This document shows, piece after piece, positions 6,805-12,325 of a DNA stretch of 14,477 nucleotides. The position numbers and the translations under genes are program-made. This DNA is from Nitrososphaera sp. UBA210. GTDB lineage: Archaea > Thermoproteota > Nitrososphaeria > Nitrososphaerales > Nitrososphaeraceae. The stretch spans positions 1 through 14,477 of the forward strand of contig DADA01000021.1 of NCBI GenBank assembly GCA_002494895.1, read 5' to 3'. A model generated the notes under the pieces. The model had not been told where the DNA came from. It saw only the letters and a list, made by a program, of their open reading frames with translations, and did not search any database. Position 1 is the first letter of the stretch. Each line of letters begins with the position of its first letter.

Positions 6805-7395
6805 TTGGAGCGATTCACCATCCTGAAGAGCAGAGCCACGCCTCTGGACAGGGTCAACGTGGATACCGACCAGATCGTGCCAAAACAATTCCTGAAACTG
6901 ATCCAAAAGACCGGGTTTGGCAGGTACCTCTTTTACGACTGGCGCTTCGACGGCGAGGGCAGGCCGCGAAGCGACTTTGTCTTGAACAAACCGAAATATC
7001 AAGGAAGGCAGATCTTGCTTGCCCGTGATAATTTCGGCAGCGGCAGCTCTAGGGAGCATGCGGCGTGGGCCATCCTTGACTATGGCTTCCGGGCGGTGAT
7101 CGCGCCATCATTTGCTGACATCTTTTACAACAACTGCATCAAGAACGGGATACTTCCAGTCAGGGCAAGGAGCGAGGACGTCGACTACCTATTCCAGAAC
7201 GAAGATGTTGAAATAGAGATCGATCTAGTCGGACAGTTGGTCACTGCCGGACAGAGGAAAATGACATTCGAGATCGACGAATTCAGAAAAAAACTGCTGC
7301 TCGATGGCCTCGACAGCATAGGCCTGACGTTGCAGATGGAAGATCGCATAGCGGCTTTCGAGCAGCGCAATGGCACGTTTGCTCCTAGCCAGTAA
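6805..7395 (+). CDS. leuD: 3-isopropylmalate dehydratase small subunit
   Basis: LeuD is the small subunit that completes the LeuC active site and sets substrate choice. The 196-residue protein has the family motifs NVDTDQIVPKQFL (18-30), NFGSGSSREHA (76-86, the swivelling-domain loop with the substrate-contact Ser/Arg) and APSFADIFYNNCIKNGILP (100-118). The length of about 200 residues and the C-terminal extension (GLTLQMEDRIAAFEQRN) are those of bacterial-type LeuD, in agreement with its LeuC partner. Short archaeal LeuD proteins are about 165 residues. The TTG start follows the leuC TAG stop directly, with GGGAG at good spacing. leuB and leuA are not in this window. Confidence 0.96.
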   Translation: MERFTILKSRATPLDRVNVDTDQIVPKQFLKLIQKTGFGRYLFYDWRFDGEGRPRSDFVLNKPKYQGRQILLARDNFGSGSSREHAAWAILDYGFRAVIAPSFADIFYNNCIKNGILPVRARSEDVDYLFQNEDVEIEIDLVGQLVTAGQRKMTFEIDEFRKKLLLDGLDSIGLTLQMEDRIAAFEQRNGTFAPSQ

Positions 7396-7442
7396 CTGAC
7401 AAGATTTTTATCCCAATCCACCTGCATTGAAATTGAAGGCAG

Positions 7443-8816
7443 ATGGCCGGCATAGTAGCCATTTCCAGCCAAGGTGCTGGCACCAAGAACAACATTGTCT
7501 ACTATCTGGCCCATTCCATGCGGATGCTACAGCACCGGGGCAAGGCGTACTGGAAGATGATCGTTGGAAACGCGGCTTCAGGGGCTGAGGGCTGGCTGCC
7601 TTCCGACGAAGCGATCCTGCGAATAGCTCACAAGGAAAAGCTGCATGGCAGCAACGGCATAGGATACCTCTCAAAGCGCCCTCCTCCGTTTCCTAGCATG
7701 AACACCATCTGGATAGCCTTTGACGGTTTCTTTGTGGACACTGAAAAACTGCACCTGCACCCATACATTGGCGCAGCCAGGGACTCTGACTCTCTCTTCA
7801 AGATCTACCACATCTTTACTCAACTGCTGCTCGAAAGAAAAGACGCCGAACGAGCAGCCGAGTTCCTGGACAGGCACCTGCGCGGAAACCTCATGCTAAA
7901 GGTGGGCGATGACATCTATGCCTACCGCGATGCTACCGGCTTTAAGCCTCTGGTTTCAGCGGCCAACAAGGAACGCACGCTCCGAATCATTGCATCAGAA
8001 AACTCGCTCAGTACTTCGCTTATCGACATGGAATTTGCCGACGTGGCGCCGGGCCAGCTGCTAAAGATGGGCAAGAACGGTGGGCTCGATGTCCTAGCTA
8101 GAACTTCGAGCCCGAGAATAATGATGGATCCGTTCGAGTTCATACGCGAATCAAATGTCGTTGCGACGGTTAACGGCAAGAGCATATATCAGATCCGCAA
8201 GAACATTGGCAGAGAGCAGGCGGGCATGCTCCTGAAAGACCTAGAGATCGATTCTGCTTATGCGGAGCCGGACTATGCCAGGCCTATGACTCTTGGATTT
8301 AGTCTGGAGTACAAGAAGCATTCCAAGGCTTTCGAGCTTGCGGAAGGGGTCATCAAAGACAGGTACGACGACTCGGATCACATGATAGACTTTTCAGAGC
8401 AGGTGAGCAAGAACAAGCTCCTCACCACCGGCCGGTCCCTGAAATTCGTCATGGAGAATCTCGCGCAGGGAAAAAGAATCGCCTCGGTCCAGGGGACGAT
8501 CCAGACAGGCAGCACGACTCGTGAAACCATATACTACCTCAAAAAGGCCGGTGCAAAGAGGATAGACGTGGTTGTCAGCTACGTTCCAACGGTCGATGGC
8601 AGGCAGGTAGGCCTTTACACCCAGAACAGGGAGCTGGTGGCCAACAAGTACGTCGGCGAAGTCTCATCGATAGACGAGCTCAACCAGAGTGTCGCAAGGG
8701 AAATAGGCGCGGATTCCGTATACTACAACTCTCCTTCAGTGCTGGCGAAGGGCATAGGCGTCCCAGAGAACAACCTGTGGTTCCCCGAGTGGGTAAGGTT
8801 CCTTGATTACAAATGA
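7443..8816 (+). CDS. PurF-like protein lacking both catalytic motifs (apparent pseudoenzyme)
   Basis: The 457-residue protein aligns along its whole length with glutamine PRPP amidotransferase (PurF). Residues 1-~225 are a class II amidotransferase domain: LQHRG (29-33), IYAYRDATGFKPLV and IASENS. The rest is a phosphoribosyltransferase domain: DPFEFIRES, NGKSIYQIRKNIGREQA, KDRY, GSTTRETIYYLKKAGAKRID, ELVA and GADSVYY. The working residues are gone. The Cys that should follow Met1 is Ala2 (MAGIVAI for MCGIVGI), and a stop three codons upstream excludes an extension. HNGN is FDGF (93-96). The PRPP-loop acid pair (VDDSIVRGTT) is Gln350-Gly351 (VQGTIQTGSTT). The protein has no cysteine at all. 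Purine synthesis activity is therefore unlikely; a regulatory or binding role is more likely. It follows leuD by 47 nt, with a TATA-like TTTTTATCC at 7405-7413 and GAAGG near the ATG. Confidence 0.85.
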   Translation: MAGIVAISSQGAGTKNNIVYYLAHSMRMLQHRGKAYWKMIVGNAASGAEGWLPSDEAILRIAHKEKLHGSNGIGYLSKRPPPFPSMNTIWIAFDGFFVDTEKLHLHPYIGAARDSDSLFKIYHIFTQLLLERKDAERAAEFLDRHLRGNLMLKVGDDIYAYRDATGFKPLVSAANKERTLRIIASENSLSTSLIDMEFADVAPGQLLKMGKNGGLDVLARTSSPRIMMDPFEFIRESNVVATVNGKSIYQIRKNIGREQAGMLLKDLEIDSAYAEPDYARPMTLGFSLEYKKHSKAFELAEGVIKDRYDDSDHMIDFSEQVSKNKLLTTGRSLKFVMENLAQGKRIASVQGTIQTGSTTRETIYYLKKAGAKRIDVVVSYVPTVDGRQVGLYTQNRELVANKYVGEVSSIDELNQSVAREIGADSVYYNSPSVLAKGIGVPENNLWFPEWVRFLDYK

Positions 8817-9133
8817 GGAAAAGCGACATCGAGCCGGAGCGAACGAGCAGGCCGCCTAACAGCTCGAGGGTAATCATGGACACCGAGATGCAAAATCAGG
8901 GCTATGTCATTTCTCGAATAGAGCTCAGGCAGTGGGTGGAGCGGGTAGACGAGCAACTCGGAGACTACTCACTGTTGGCCGTGCTGGTTGAAACCGACAG
9001 GGGTTCTGTGGAAATGAAATATGACGAGGGCTTTCGGGGGCCAGACGCGCTGGAATCGGCCGCCACTATGCTGACCAAGTACGTGGGGCTTGCGTCGCTT
9101 ATCAACCGCGCCCTGATAGAACTTCAGGACTAG
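8813..9133 (+). CDS. Small soluble protein overlapping the PurF-like gene
   Basis: The frame encodes 106 residues from an ATG that overlaps the TGA of the PurF-like gene (ATGA, 8813-8816), an arrangement that usually gives translational coupling. A second ATG at 8876 (residue 22) has GAGGG five bases upstream and may be the true start, which would give 85 residues. Residues 2-21 are polar and disordered-looking, while the conserved-looking part is 28-106 (GYVISRIELRQWVERVDEQL onward). The protein is acidic, with a short strand (SLLAVLVETDRGSVEMKY) between helices, no cysteine, no membrane segment and no signal peptide. I do not recognise a family. Its position suggests that it works with the PurF-like protein, which is an inference. 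A T-rich stretch after it (9148-9160) may end the operon. Confidence 0.7.
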   Translation: MRKSDIEPERTSRPPNSSRVIMDTEMQNQGYVISRIELRQWVERVDEQLGDYSLLAVLVETDRGSVEMKYDEGFRGPDALESAATMLTKYVGLASLINRALIELQD

Positions 9134-9147
9134 ACTACCATGAACAA

Positions 9148-9160
9148 TAATTTTTTATTC
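9148..9160 (+). terminator. T-rich terminator after the leu/PurF-like operon
   Basis: The run TAATTTTTTATTC begins 14 bases after the stop codon at 9133 and resembles the T-tract terminators of archaea. It has no hairpin. It could instead be an AT-rich element upstream of the next gene's promoter. Confidence 0.4.
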
Positions 9161-9189
9161 GTAGCTCTATAATCGTGATGCCCCGGTAA

Positions 9190-9196
9190 CTTATAG
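9190..9196 (+). promoter_or_regulatory. TATA box of the 46-residue zinc-binding protein
   Basis: CTTATAG is centred 27 bases before the ATG at 9220, the exact spacing of a leaderless archaeal transcript. It supports the small gene being real. Confidence 0.5.
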
Positions 9197-9219
9197 CTCT
9201 TGGACAATTGCCATCCGTA

Positions 9220-9360
9220 ATGGCCCAGGCCCAACGATTCAATTTCGTTCATAAGGACAAGACATGCGGATGCGGGCATCCATTAAAGTATCACATCCAA
9301 GGAACTTCCAAGTGCCTCTTTGGCGTATGCAGCTGCGAGCTATTCTCGCCGAGCGGCTAG
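9220..9360 (+). CDS. 46-residue Cys/His-rich (zinc-binding) protein
   Basis: A short frame from ATG 9220 to TAG 9358-9360 encodes 46 residues. It contains a dense metal-binding pattern: Cys16-x-Cys18-x-His20 (CGCGH), His25, Cys32, then Cys37-x-Cys39 (CSC). That makes five cysteines and two histidines in 24 residues, enough for one zinc site with spare ligands. The N-terminus (MAQAQRFNFVHKDK) is basic. A TATA box lies 27 bases upstream, so a leaderless message is likely. The last four bases overlap the stop of the convergent HAD gene (CTAG, 9357-9360). I do not recognise the family. A nucleic-acid or protein-binding zinc ribbon is the likely class. Confidence 0.65.
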   Translation: MAQAQRFNFVHKDKTCGCGHPLKYHIQGTSKCLFGVCSCELFSPSG

Positions 9361-9941
9361 AGTAGTTTTTCGGCTTCCGAAAGTGTGTCGACCCGCACAG
9401 GCCAGTCAAACTTCTTGTTCCAGGGCTGATTGAACAGAATGGCTGACTTGGGCGAAACAACATCGAGAAGGTTCATGGGCGCATCGTCTATCAACACATC
9501 AAAAGGATACTTTGATTTCGAGATGGTGTCGTAGATAAAAAGTAACTCGTTCGCGTAGATGCCATGAAGGTCAAGCCACATTGCAACGTAAGCGGCTGTG
9601 GGCCTTTCTCTTTTCGTGATGATCGAGATCCTGTAACCCTTGCGATGGATCCTCTCTGTCACTTTCCCTATGTCCGGTTCTGTAGGCGGGATTTCTCTCC
9701 ACCTGTTTTTCCAGACATGACTGAAGTGCAGGTACACTTGATCGGCCGTTATTGGCAATATCGTGGGGATATCCCACTCTACAATGTCTTTCTTGGTCAC
9801 GGGTTTCTTGCTTCGCTTGCTGTACTCGTCCGTCCAGGTAAGCATGACATCAGCAAGGACAGAGTCCACGTCGATTGCGACAGTTCTTGCCGCTTCAGCC
9901 ACTCCGGGTATCACACGTCCTGCATCAAGGGAGTCCGCCAA
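9357..9941 (-). CDS. HAD-superfamily phosphatase, 5'(3')-deoxyribonucleotidase-like
   Basis: The 194-residue cytoplasmic protein has all four HAD motifs. Motif I is AIDVDSVLADV with nucleophile Asp24 and general acid Asp26. Motif II is Thr109 in SIITKRE. A Lys in SKSKYPFD (142 or 144) serves as motif III. Motif IV is the acidic pair Asp152-Asp153 (VLIDDAPMNL). The small helical cap after motif I (about 30-90, with WDIP and VWKNRW) and the Asp-Val-Asp-Ser start resemble the NT5C 5'(3')-deoxyribonucleotidase group, which removes phosphate from nucleoside monophosphates. The true substrate cannot be read from sequence. The start is TTG at 9941, supported by a strong TATA box at 9971-9979. A GTG at 9914 is an alternative. 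The first ~18 residues are poorly conserved in type. Its stop overlaps the 46-residue gene. Confidence 0.8.
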   Translation of the reverse strand: MADSLDAGRVIPGVAEAARTVAIDVDSVLADVMLTWTDEYSKRSKKPVTKKDIVEWDIPTILPITADQVYLHFSHVWKNRWREIPPTEPDIGKVTERIHRKGYRISIITKRERPTAAYVAMWLDLHGIYANELLFIYDTISKSKYPFDVLIDDAPMNLLDVVSPKSAILFNQPWNKKFDWPVRVDTLSEAEKLL

Positions 9942-9970
9942 GATATCGAGCAGCAGCTAGCCGGTATCTC

Positions 9971-9979
9971 TATTTATAG
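9971..9979 (-). promoter_or_regulatory. TATA box of the HAD phosphatase gene
   Basis: On the minus strand this reads CTATAAATA, a near-consensus TATA box centred 34 bases before the TTG at 9941. Confidence 0.6.
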
Positions 9980-10090
9980 AATGACAGGCAGAAGCATGCG
10001 CCTTAAGACTTTTAACTCGGCTCATACCAGCTTTAACTGGTTTTCAACTTAGGCAAAAGAAAAGTTCTGAACGAAGCCCAGCTAAAGGAA

Positions 10091-10360
10091 ATGGTGATGC
10101 CCGGAGAAGGCCAGCTTTTCGGACGGGTTGTAAAGCTGGTTGGCGGGGACAACATTATTGTAAAATGCACTGACGGCAAGATTAGGACCTGCCGGATCAG
10201 AGGAAAAATAAAGCGCAGGATGTGGATACGGGACAACGACTTGGTGCTCATTGCTCCGTGGGATTTTCAGTCAGAGCGAGCTGACATTATCTGGCGATAC
10301 ATTGCTGCCCATGCCGAGAAAATCAAGCAGGACGGGCACCTCGCTGGGCTTGAAGCCTGA
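10091..10360 (+). CDS. eif1A: Translation initiation factor aIF1A
   Basis: aIF1A binds the ribosomal A site on the small subunit and helps place the initiator tRNA. The protein is an S1-like OB fold: GQLFGRVVKLVGGDNIIVKC, then TDGKIRTCRIRGKIKRR, MWIRDNDLVLIAPWDFQ and ADIIWRY are diagnostic. A short helical tail follows. The start is unclear. ATG 10091 gives 89 residues. A second ATG at 10097 has AGGA seven bases upstream. The frame stays open back to a stop at 10034-10036 and reads GKRKVLNEAQLKE immediately before ATG 10091. That looks like a genuine basic aIF1A N-terminal tail, but it has no ATG, GTG or TTG codon. The gene lies alone on the plus strand, divergent from the HAD gene and convergent with a small zinc-finger gene. 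Confidence 0.95.
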   Translation: MVMPGEGQLFGRVVKLVGGDNIIVKCTDGKIRTCRIRGKIKRRMWIRDNDLVLIAPWDFQSERADIIWRYIAAHAEKIKQDGHLAGLEA

Positions 10361-10387
10361 TCCCGTAGTTTTGAGCGACTAGGGTCC

Positions 10388-10642
10388 CTAACGATATCTG
10401 CGAGGTGGATACGCATTTGATCCCCTATTCTGCGAATCAAAAGTCCTCCTAGGGGGCGGAGCGTCATTTTCGTGTCCCGGATGTGACCTGATATGGCTCC
10501 AGTATTCCGAGTCTGTTATGGCAAGTTTGCATATCGGGCAGTTCGCGTAACCGCATTTATGATGTCCTACAAAGTTTGGATGTATCGACAAATGGCAGGA
10601 GTTGCATTCCGGCAATGTAGATTCTTTCGGCACTTTCTGCAA
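10388..10642 (-). CDS. Small zinc-finger protein (about 84 residues)
   Basis: The protein holds two metal-binding groups. The first is Cys13-x2-Cys16 (CNSC) with His17, His21, His27, His28 and Cys30. The second is Cys35-x2-Cys38 (CPIC), then 11 residues, then His50-x3-His54 (HIRSH), which is very close to a classical C2H2 finger. The C-terminal ~27 residues are disordered and rich in Pro and Arg (PPPRR, PPRRYR), suitable for contact with nucleic acid. The start is uncertain: the frame opens with TTG at 10642, and further GTG (10633) and TTG (10615) options exist inside. The cysteines all lie after residue 12, so any of these keeps the fingers. It converges with aIF1A, 27 nt apart. The target is unknown. 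Confidence 0.72.
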   Translation of the reverse strand: MQKVPKESTLPECNSCHLSIHPNFVGHHKCGYANCPICKLAITDSEYWSHIRSHPGHENDAPPPRRTFDSQNRGSNAYPPRRYR

Positions 10643-10750
10643 TTAGTGTTTATCGGTCAGGATCATGATTCATAGCCATCTTACGAGCATCCCCGTTATC
10701 AGAAAGAGCCTGCGACCAGCATTATCTTGTATTGAAAGCTAGTTTTCGAA

Positions 10751-10773
10751 CACCTCTGGTTGAGGCAGAGGGT
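10751..10773 (-). terminator. Hairpin downstream of the beta-rich membrane protein gene
   Basis: CACCTCTG (10751-10758) pairs with CAGAGGGTG (10765-10773) with one bulged G and a 7-nt loop. It lies 27 bases past the end of the minus-strand gene whose stop is at 10800, in the 157-bp gap before the zinc-finger gene. It may be a transcript end or processing site. No T-tract follows, so this is weak. I see nothing else in 10643-10799. Confidence 0.25.
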
Positions 10774-10799
10774 GATCTCGAACGCAAATCGTCACTCTA

Positions 10800-11303
10800 C
10801 TACTTTACCATAACGTAAATAATCGTGCCAGAGCCGACTGGCTCTCCGTCGATCTGCTCCACCTCTATACCAAACGCGTACTCGCCCGGTGACATAGTCG
10901 AAGGCGCAATCAACTTCAGCGTTCCAGCATCTCTTGTCCCCCTTCCACTTCCCAGGTCTGTTACTTTGCCTTCTGTCACGTCAAGCTTGCTCAAGACCAA
11001 TGTAGTTTTGCTCAGTGCTGCTTCGAGCCGAGCTGGGTCTATTGTTCCGGCTCCAGAAATAAGTCTCAGCTGCAGAGTCTTTTCAGAATCGTTCGGGGCT
11101 TCTACTCTTAGAGGAATGCTCGTGGTCACACCTCTTTCAATGATGATTGGGTTGGTCTCTGGATAGATCGAGAAGTCTATGCCGATACTGTTAATTCGCG
11201 CGGCAGATGTTGTTCCTCCTTGGTAGCTTGCCAACACCGAAAGAATGATCAGAGGTACTGCGATGGCCGCAAGAATCAGCGCGATTTTGCGGTTCTTGTT
11301 CAT
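10800..11303 (-). CDS. Membrane-anchored extracytoplasmic beta-sandwich protein, unknown function
   Basis: The 167-residue protein has a basic N-terminus (MNKNRK), one membrane helix at residues ~7-26 (IALILAAIAVPLIILSVLAS), and a domain outside the cell. Residues ~36-167 alternate hydrophobic residues in the way of beta strands and end in EYAFGIEVEQIDG...GTIIYVMVK. The pattern of a proline-bounded strand with SPGEYAFGIEV is typical of Ig-like or NEW3-like beta sandwiches on archaeal surface proteins, but I cannot name the family with certainty. There is no cysteine and no CTERM-type tail. The ATG start at 11303 is clear. The gene is separate from its neighbours: tRNA-Pro upstream and a zinc-finger gene downstream on the same strand. 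Confidence 0.75.
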   Translation of the reverse strand: MNKNRKIALILAAIAVPLIILSVLASYQGGTTSAARINSIGIDFSIYPETNPIIIERGVTTSIPLRVEAPNDSEKTLQLRLISGAGTIDPARLEAALSKTTLVLSKLDVTEGKVTDLGSGRGTRDAGTLKLIAPSTMSPGEYAFGIEVEQIDGEPVGSGTIIYVMVK

Positions 11304-11446
11304 TTTCTATTCACACTCGATTCAAGCCTTTGGCCAGGCACTCGTTTGCCATATGCAACAGCAATGATATCAAGTAGCCTTCTTTTGAGCCTTATGCAAG
11401 GGAATATCGGTACTATCTCGGTACTTGGTTACTATCCGCATGACAG

Positions 11447-11520
11447 TGGGGCCGGCCGGATTCGAACCGGCGACCTCCAGCGCCCGAGGCTGGCATCCTG
11501 CCAAGCTAGACAACGGCCCC
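11447..11520 (-). tRNA. trnP: tRNA-Pro with anticodon CGG
   Basis: The 74-nt minus-strand sequence folds as a complete cloverleaf. The acceptor stem GGGGCCG/CGGCCCC is perfect, with A73 as discriminator. The D stem is GTCT/GGAT with two G-T pairs. The anticodon stem is CCAGC/GCTGG with loop CTCGGGC, which gives anticodon CGG (11484-11486, reading the proline codon CCG). The variable loop is AGGTC. The T stem is GCCGG/CCGGC with loop TTCGAAT. There is no intron and no encoded CCA end. Confidence 0.97.
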
Positions 11521-11550
11521 TAAATTGCAGGGACACTGGATGTTCACCGT

Positions 11551-11558
11551 ATTATATT
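11551..11558 (-). promoter_or_regulatory. TATA box of tRNA-Pro
   Basis: On the minus strand this reads AATATAAT, centred 34 bases before the tRNA 5' end. That gives a leader of about eight bases for RNase P to remove. It touches the 3' end of the upstream zinc-finger gene. Confidence 0.55.
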
Positions 11559-11755
11559 CAATACGAGTGACGATCGGTTTTGTGTGACCTGAGCTCTTTG
11601 AAACTGGAAAAGGCGTGCCTGCATTTTTCGCACTGCCATTGGTTGGCCCTTGCATCCCGGAACGTACCGAACGCGTTGCGGCCGACGTAGTATGTACGCG
11701 TCTGATGATCGTATGTCACCGGGTTGTGATTAATTCTATATTTTATGATACTCAT
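11558..11755 (-). CDS. 65-residue C2H2-type zinc-finger protein
   Basis: I place the start at the ATG at 11755. The frame is open much further upstream, but that part overlaps a gene on the other strand and has no family-like sequence, whereas a TATA box lies 30 bases before 11755. The protein begins MSIIKYRINHNPVTYDHQ. It ends in one finger of classical spacing: Cys-x2-Cys (QCEKC), 12 residues, then His-x4-His (SHKTDRH). This contains the hydrophobic core residues Phe and Leu expected of C2H2 fingers (AFSSFKEL). The middle (TYYVGRNAFGTFRDARANQW) resembles a short strand-helix extension. Single C2H2 fingers of this size are common in archaea and probably bind DNA or protein. The target is unknown. 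Confidence 0.75.
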   Translation of the reverse strand: MSIIKYRINHNPVTYDHQTRTYYVGRNAFGTFRDARANQWQCEKCRHAFSSFKELRSHKTDRHSY

Positions 11756-11782
11756 TTCGTTCCAAAATGCGTTTCTTATCCA

Positions 11783-11789
11783 ATAAAAG
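11783..11789 (-). promoter_or_regulatory. TATA box of the 65-residue zinc-finger gene
   Basis: On the minus strand CTTTTAT is centred 29-30 bases before ATG 11755. It supports the short form of the gene and a nearly leaderless transcript. Confidence 0.45.
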
Positions 11790-11942
11790 TAAAGTGGTGG
11801 GTCAGTACAGAAGGCGGTTCCGGAACCCGAAGCTGTCCCAGGTGCCTGCTCGACTTTGCGTAGAACGTCAACGATTTTGTGCGGATTCATCCTATCTGCG
11901 TTCGTTCCGCTGCAAGGATGTTTCGAATCGCGGATCCCAACC

Positions 11943-12176
11943 ATGGATAACTTTATCTTCGACGGTCGGCTGGACAATGGCATGGCTGATGCAGTATTTA
12001 TGTACGGCGTGACCGCCGGGATCTTTGCCTTCCTTGTGGCGATCCTATTCGTGTCGAGGGGTGCGCGCAAGCGCCGTGGGTCCGAGGAAGAAGTGGCTGA
12101 AACACATTCTTCAGGGAGCTCGGCGAAGGACGCCAAGAAAATAAGAAAGTTCAAGTCGGACGGCACGCCTGCTTAG
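11943..12176 (+). CDS. Small single-helix membrane protein with basic cytoplasmic tail
   Basis: From ATG 11943 the protein has 77 residues. Residues ~18-38 (VFMYGVTAGIFAFLVAILFV) span the membrane once. The remaining ~40 residues form a tail rich in Arg/Lys, Ser and Glu (RGARKRRGSEEEV ... KKIRKFKSDG), which should lie in the cytoplasm. The start is unsettled. ATG 11982 has TTTAT 28 bases upstream, which suits a leaderless message of 64 residues. A TTG at 11856 would add 29 residues ending in LQGC, which looks like a lipoprotein box. I use the middle ATG as a compromise. No family is recognised. The gene overlaps a long antisense frame of the zinc-finger gene, which I judge to be non-coding in this part. 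Confidence 0.55.
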   Translation: MDNFIFDGRLDNGMADAVFMYGVTAGIFAFLVAILFVSRGARKRRGSEEEVAETHSSGSSAKDAKKIRKFKSDGTPA

Positions 12177-12297
12177 AAAGTGACGGAAAAGCACACACCC
12201 AGAGTGTTCGTGATCACGGTGTCCGTATGCCTGAGGCTCTAGGACCTTCAACAATCGTCCAGACTCCATAACACCTTGAGGCATGATCCATACCTCG

Positions 12298-12305
12298 TTA
12301 TATAT
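12298..12305 (+). promoter_or_regulatory. TATA box of the secreted CTERM-like protein gene
   Basis: TTATATAT is centred about 25 bases before the ATG at 12326, suggesting a leaderless transcript. The remainder of the 149-bp gap 12177-12325 shows only a short perfect palindrome, CGTGATCACG, at 12209-12218. Confidence 0.6.
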
Positions 12306-12325
12306 CGCACCTCAGTTCTCGTATA

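Noticed and set aside
9564..10052. Plus-strand 162-codon frame opposite the HAD gene
   Set aside because: It covers the HAD coding region on the other strand and its translation has no recognisable domain. Its end happens to run into the aIF1A upstream region.
10745..10787. tRNA-like look of the region with TTCGAA and a stem
   Set aside because: No acceptor stem, anticodon arm or consistent cloverleaf can be formed on either strand; only the simple hairpin at 10751-10773 remains.
11407..11425. Direct repeat TCGGTACT twice with an 11-bp period downstream of tRNA-Pro
   Set aside because: Two short copies only, with no promoter next to them in the right orientation. Too weak to call a regulatory site or a repeat array.
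11220..11570. Plus-strand frame running through tRNA-Pro
   Set aside because: It reads antisense through a complete tRNA gene, so it cannot be a normal coding region.
11756..12166. N-terminal part of the 202-codon minus-strand frame that ends in the zinc finger
   Set aside because: It is low in family-like features, overlaps the membrane protein on the plus strand, and a TATA box and ATG place the zinc-finger start at 11755.
12209..12218. 10-bp perfect palindrome CGTGATCACG
   Set aside because: Palindromes of this length arise by chance at this scale, and it is about 90 bases from the nearest TATA box.
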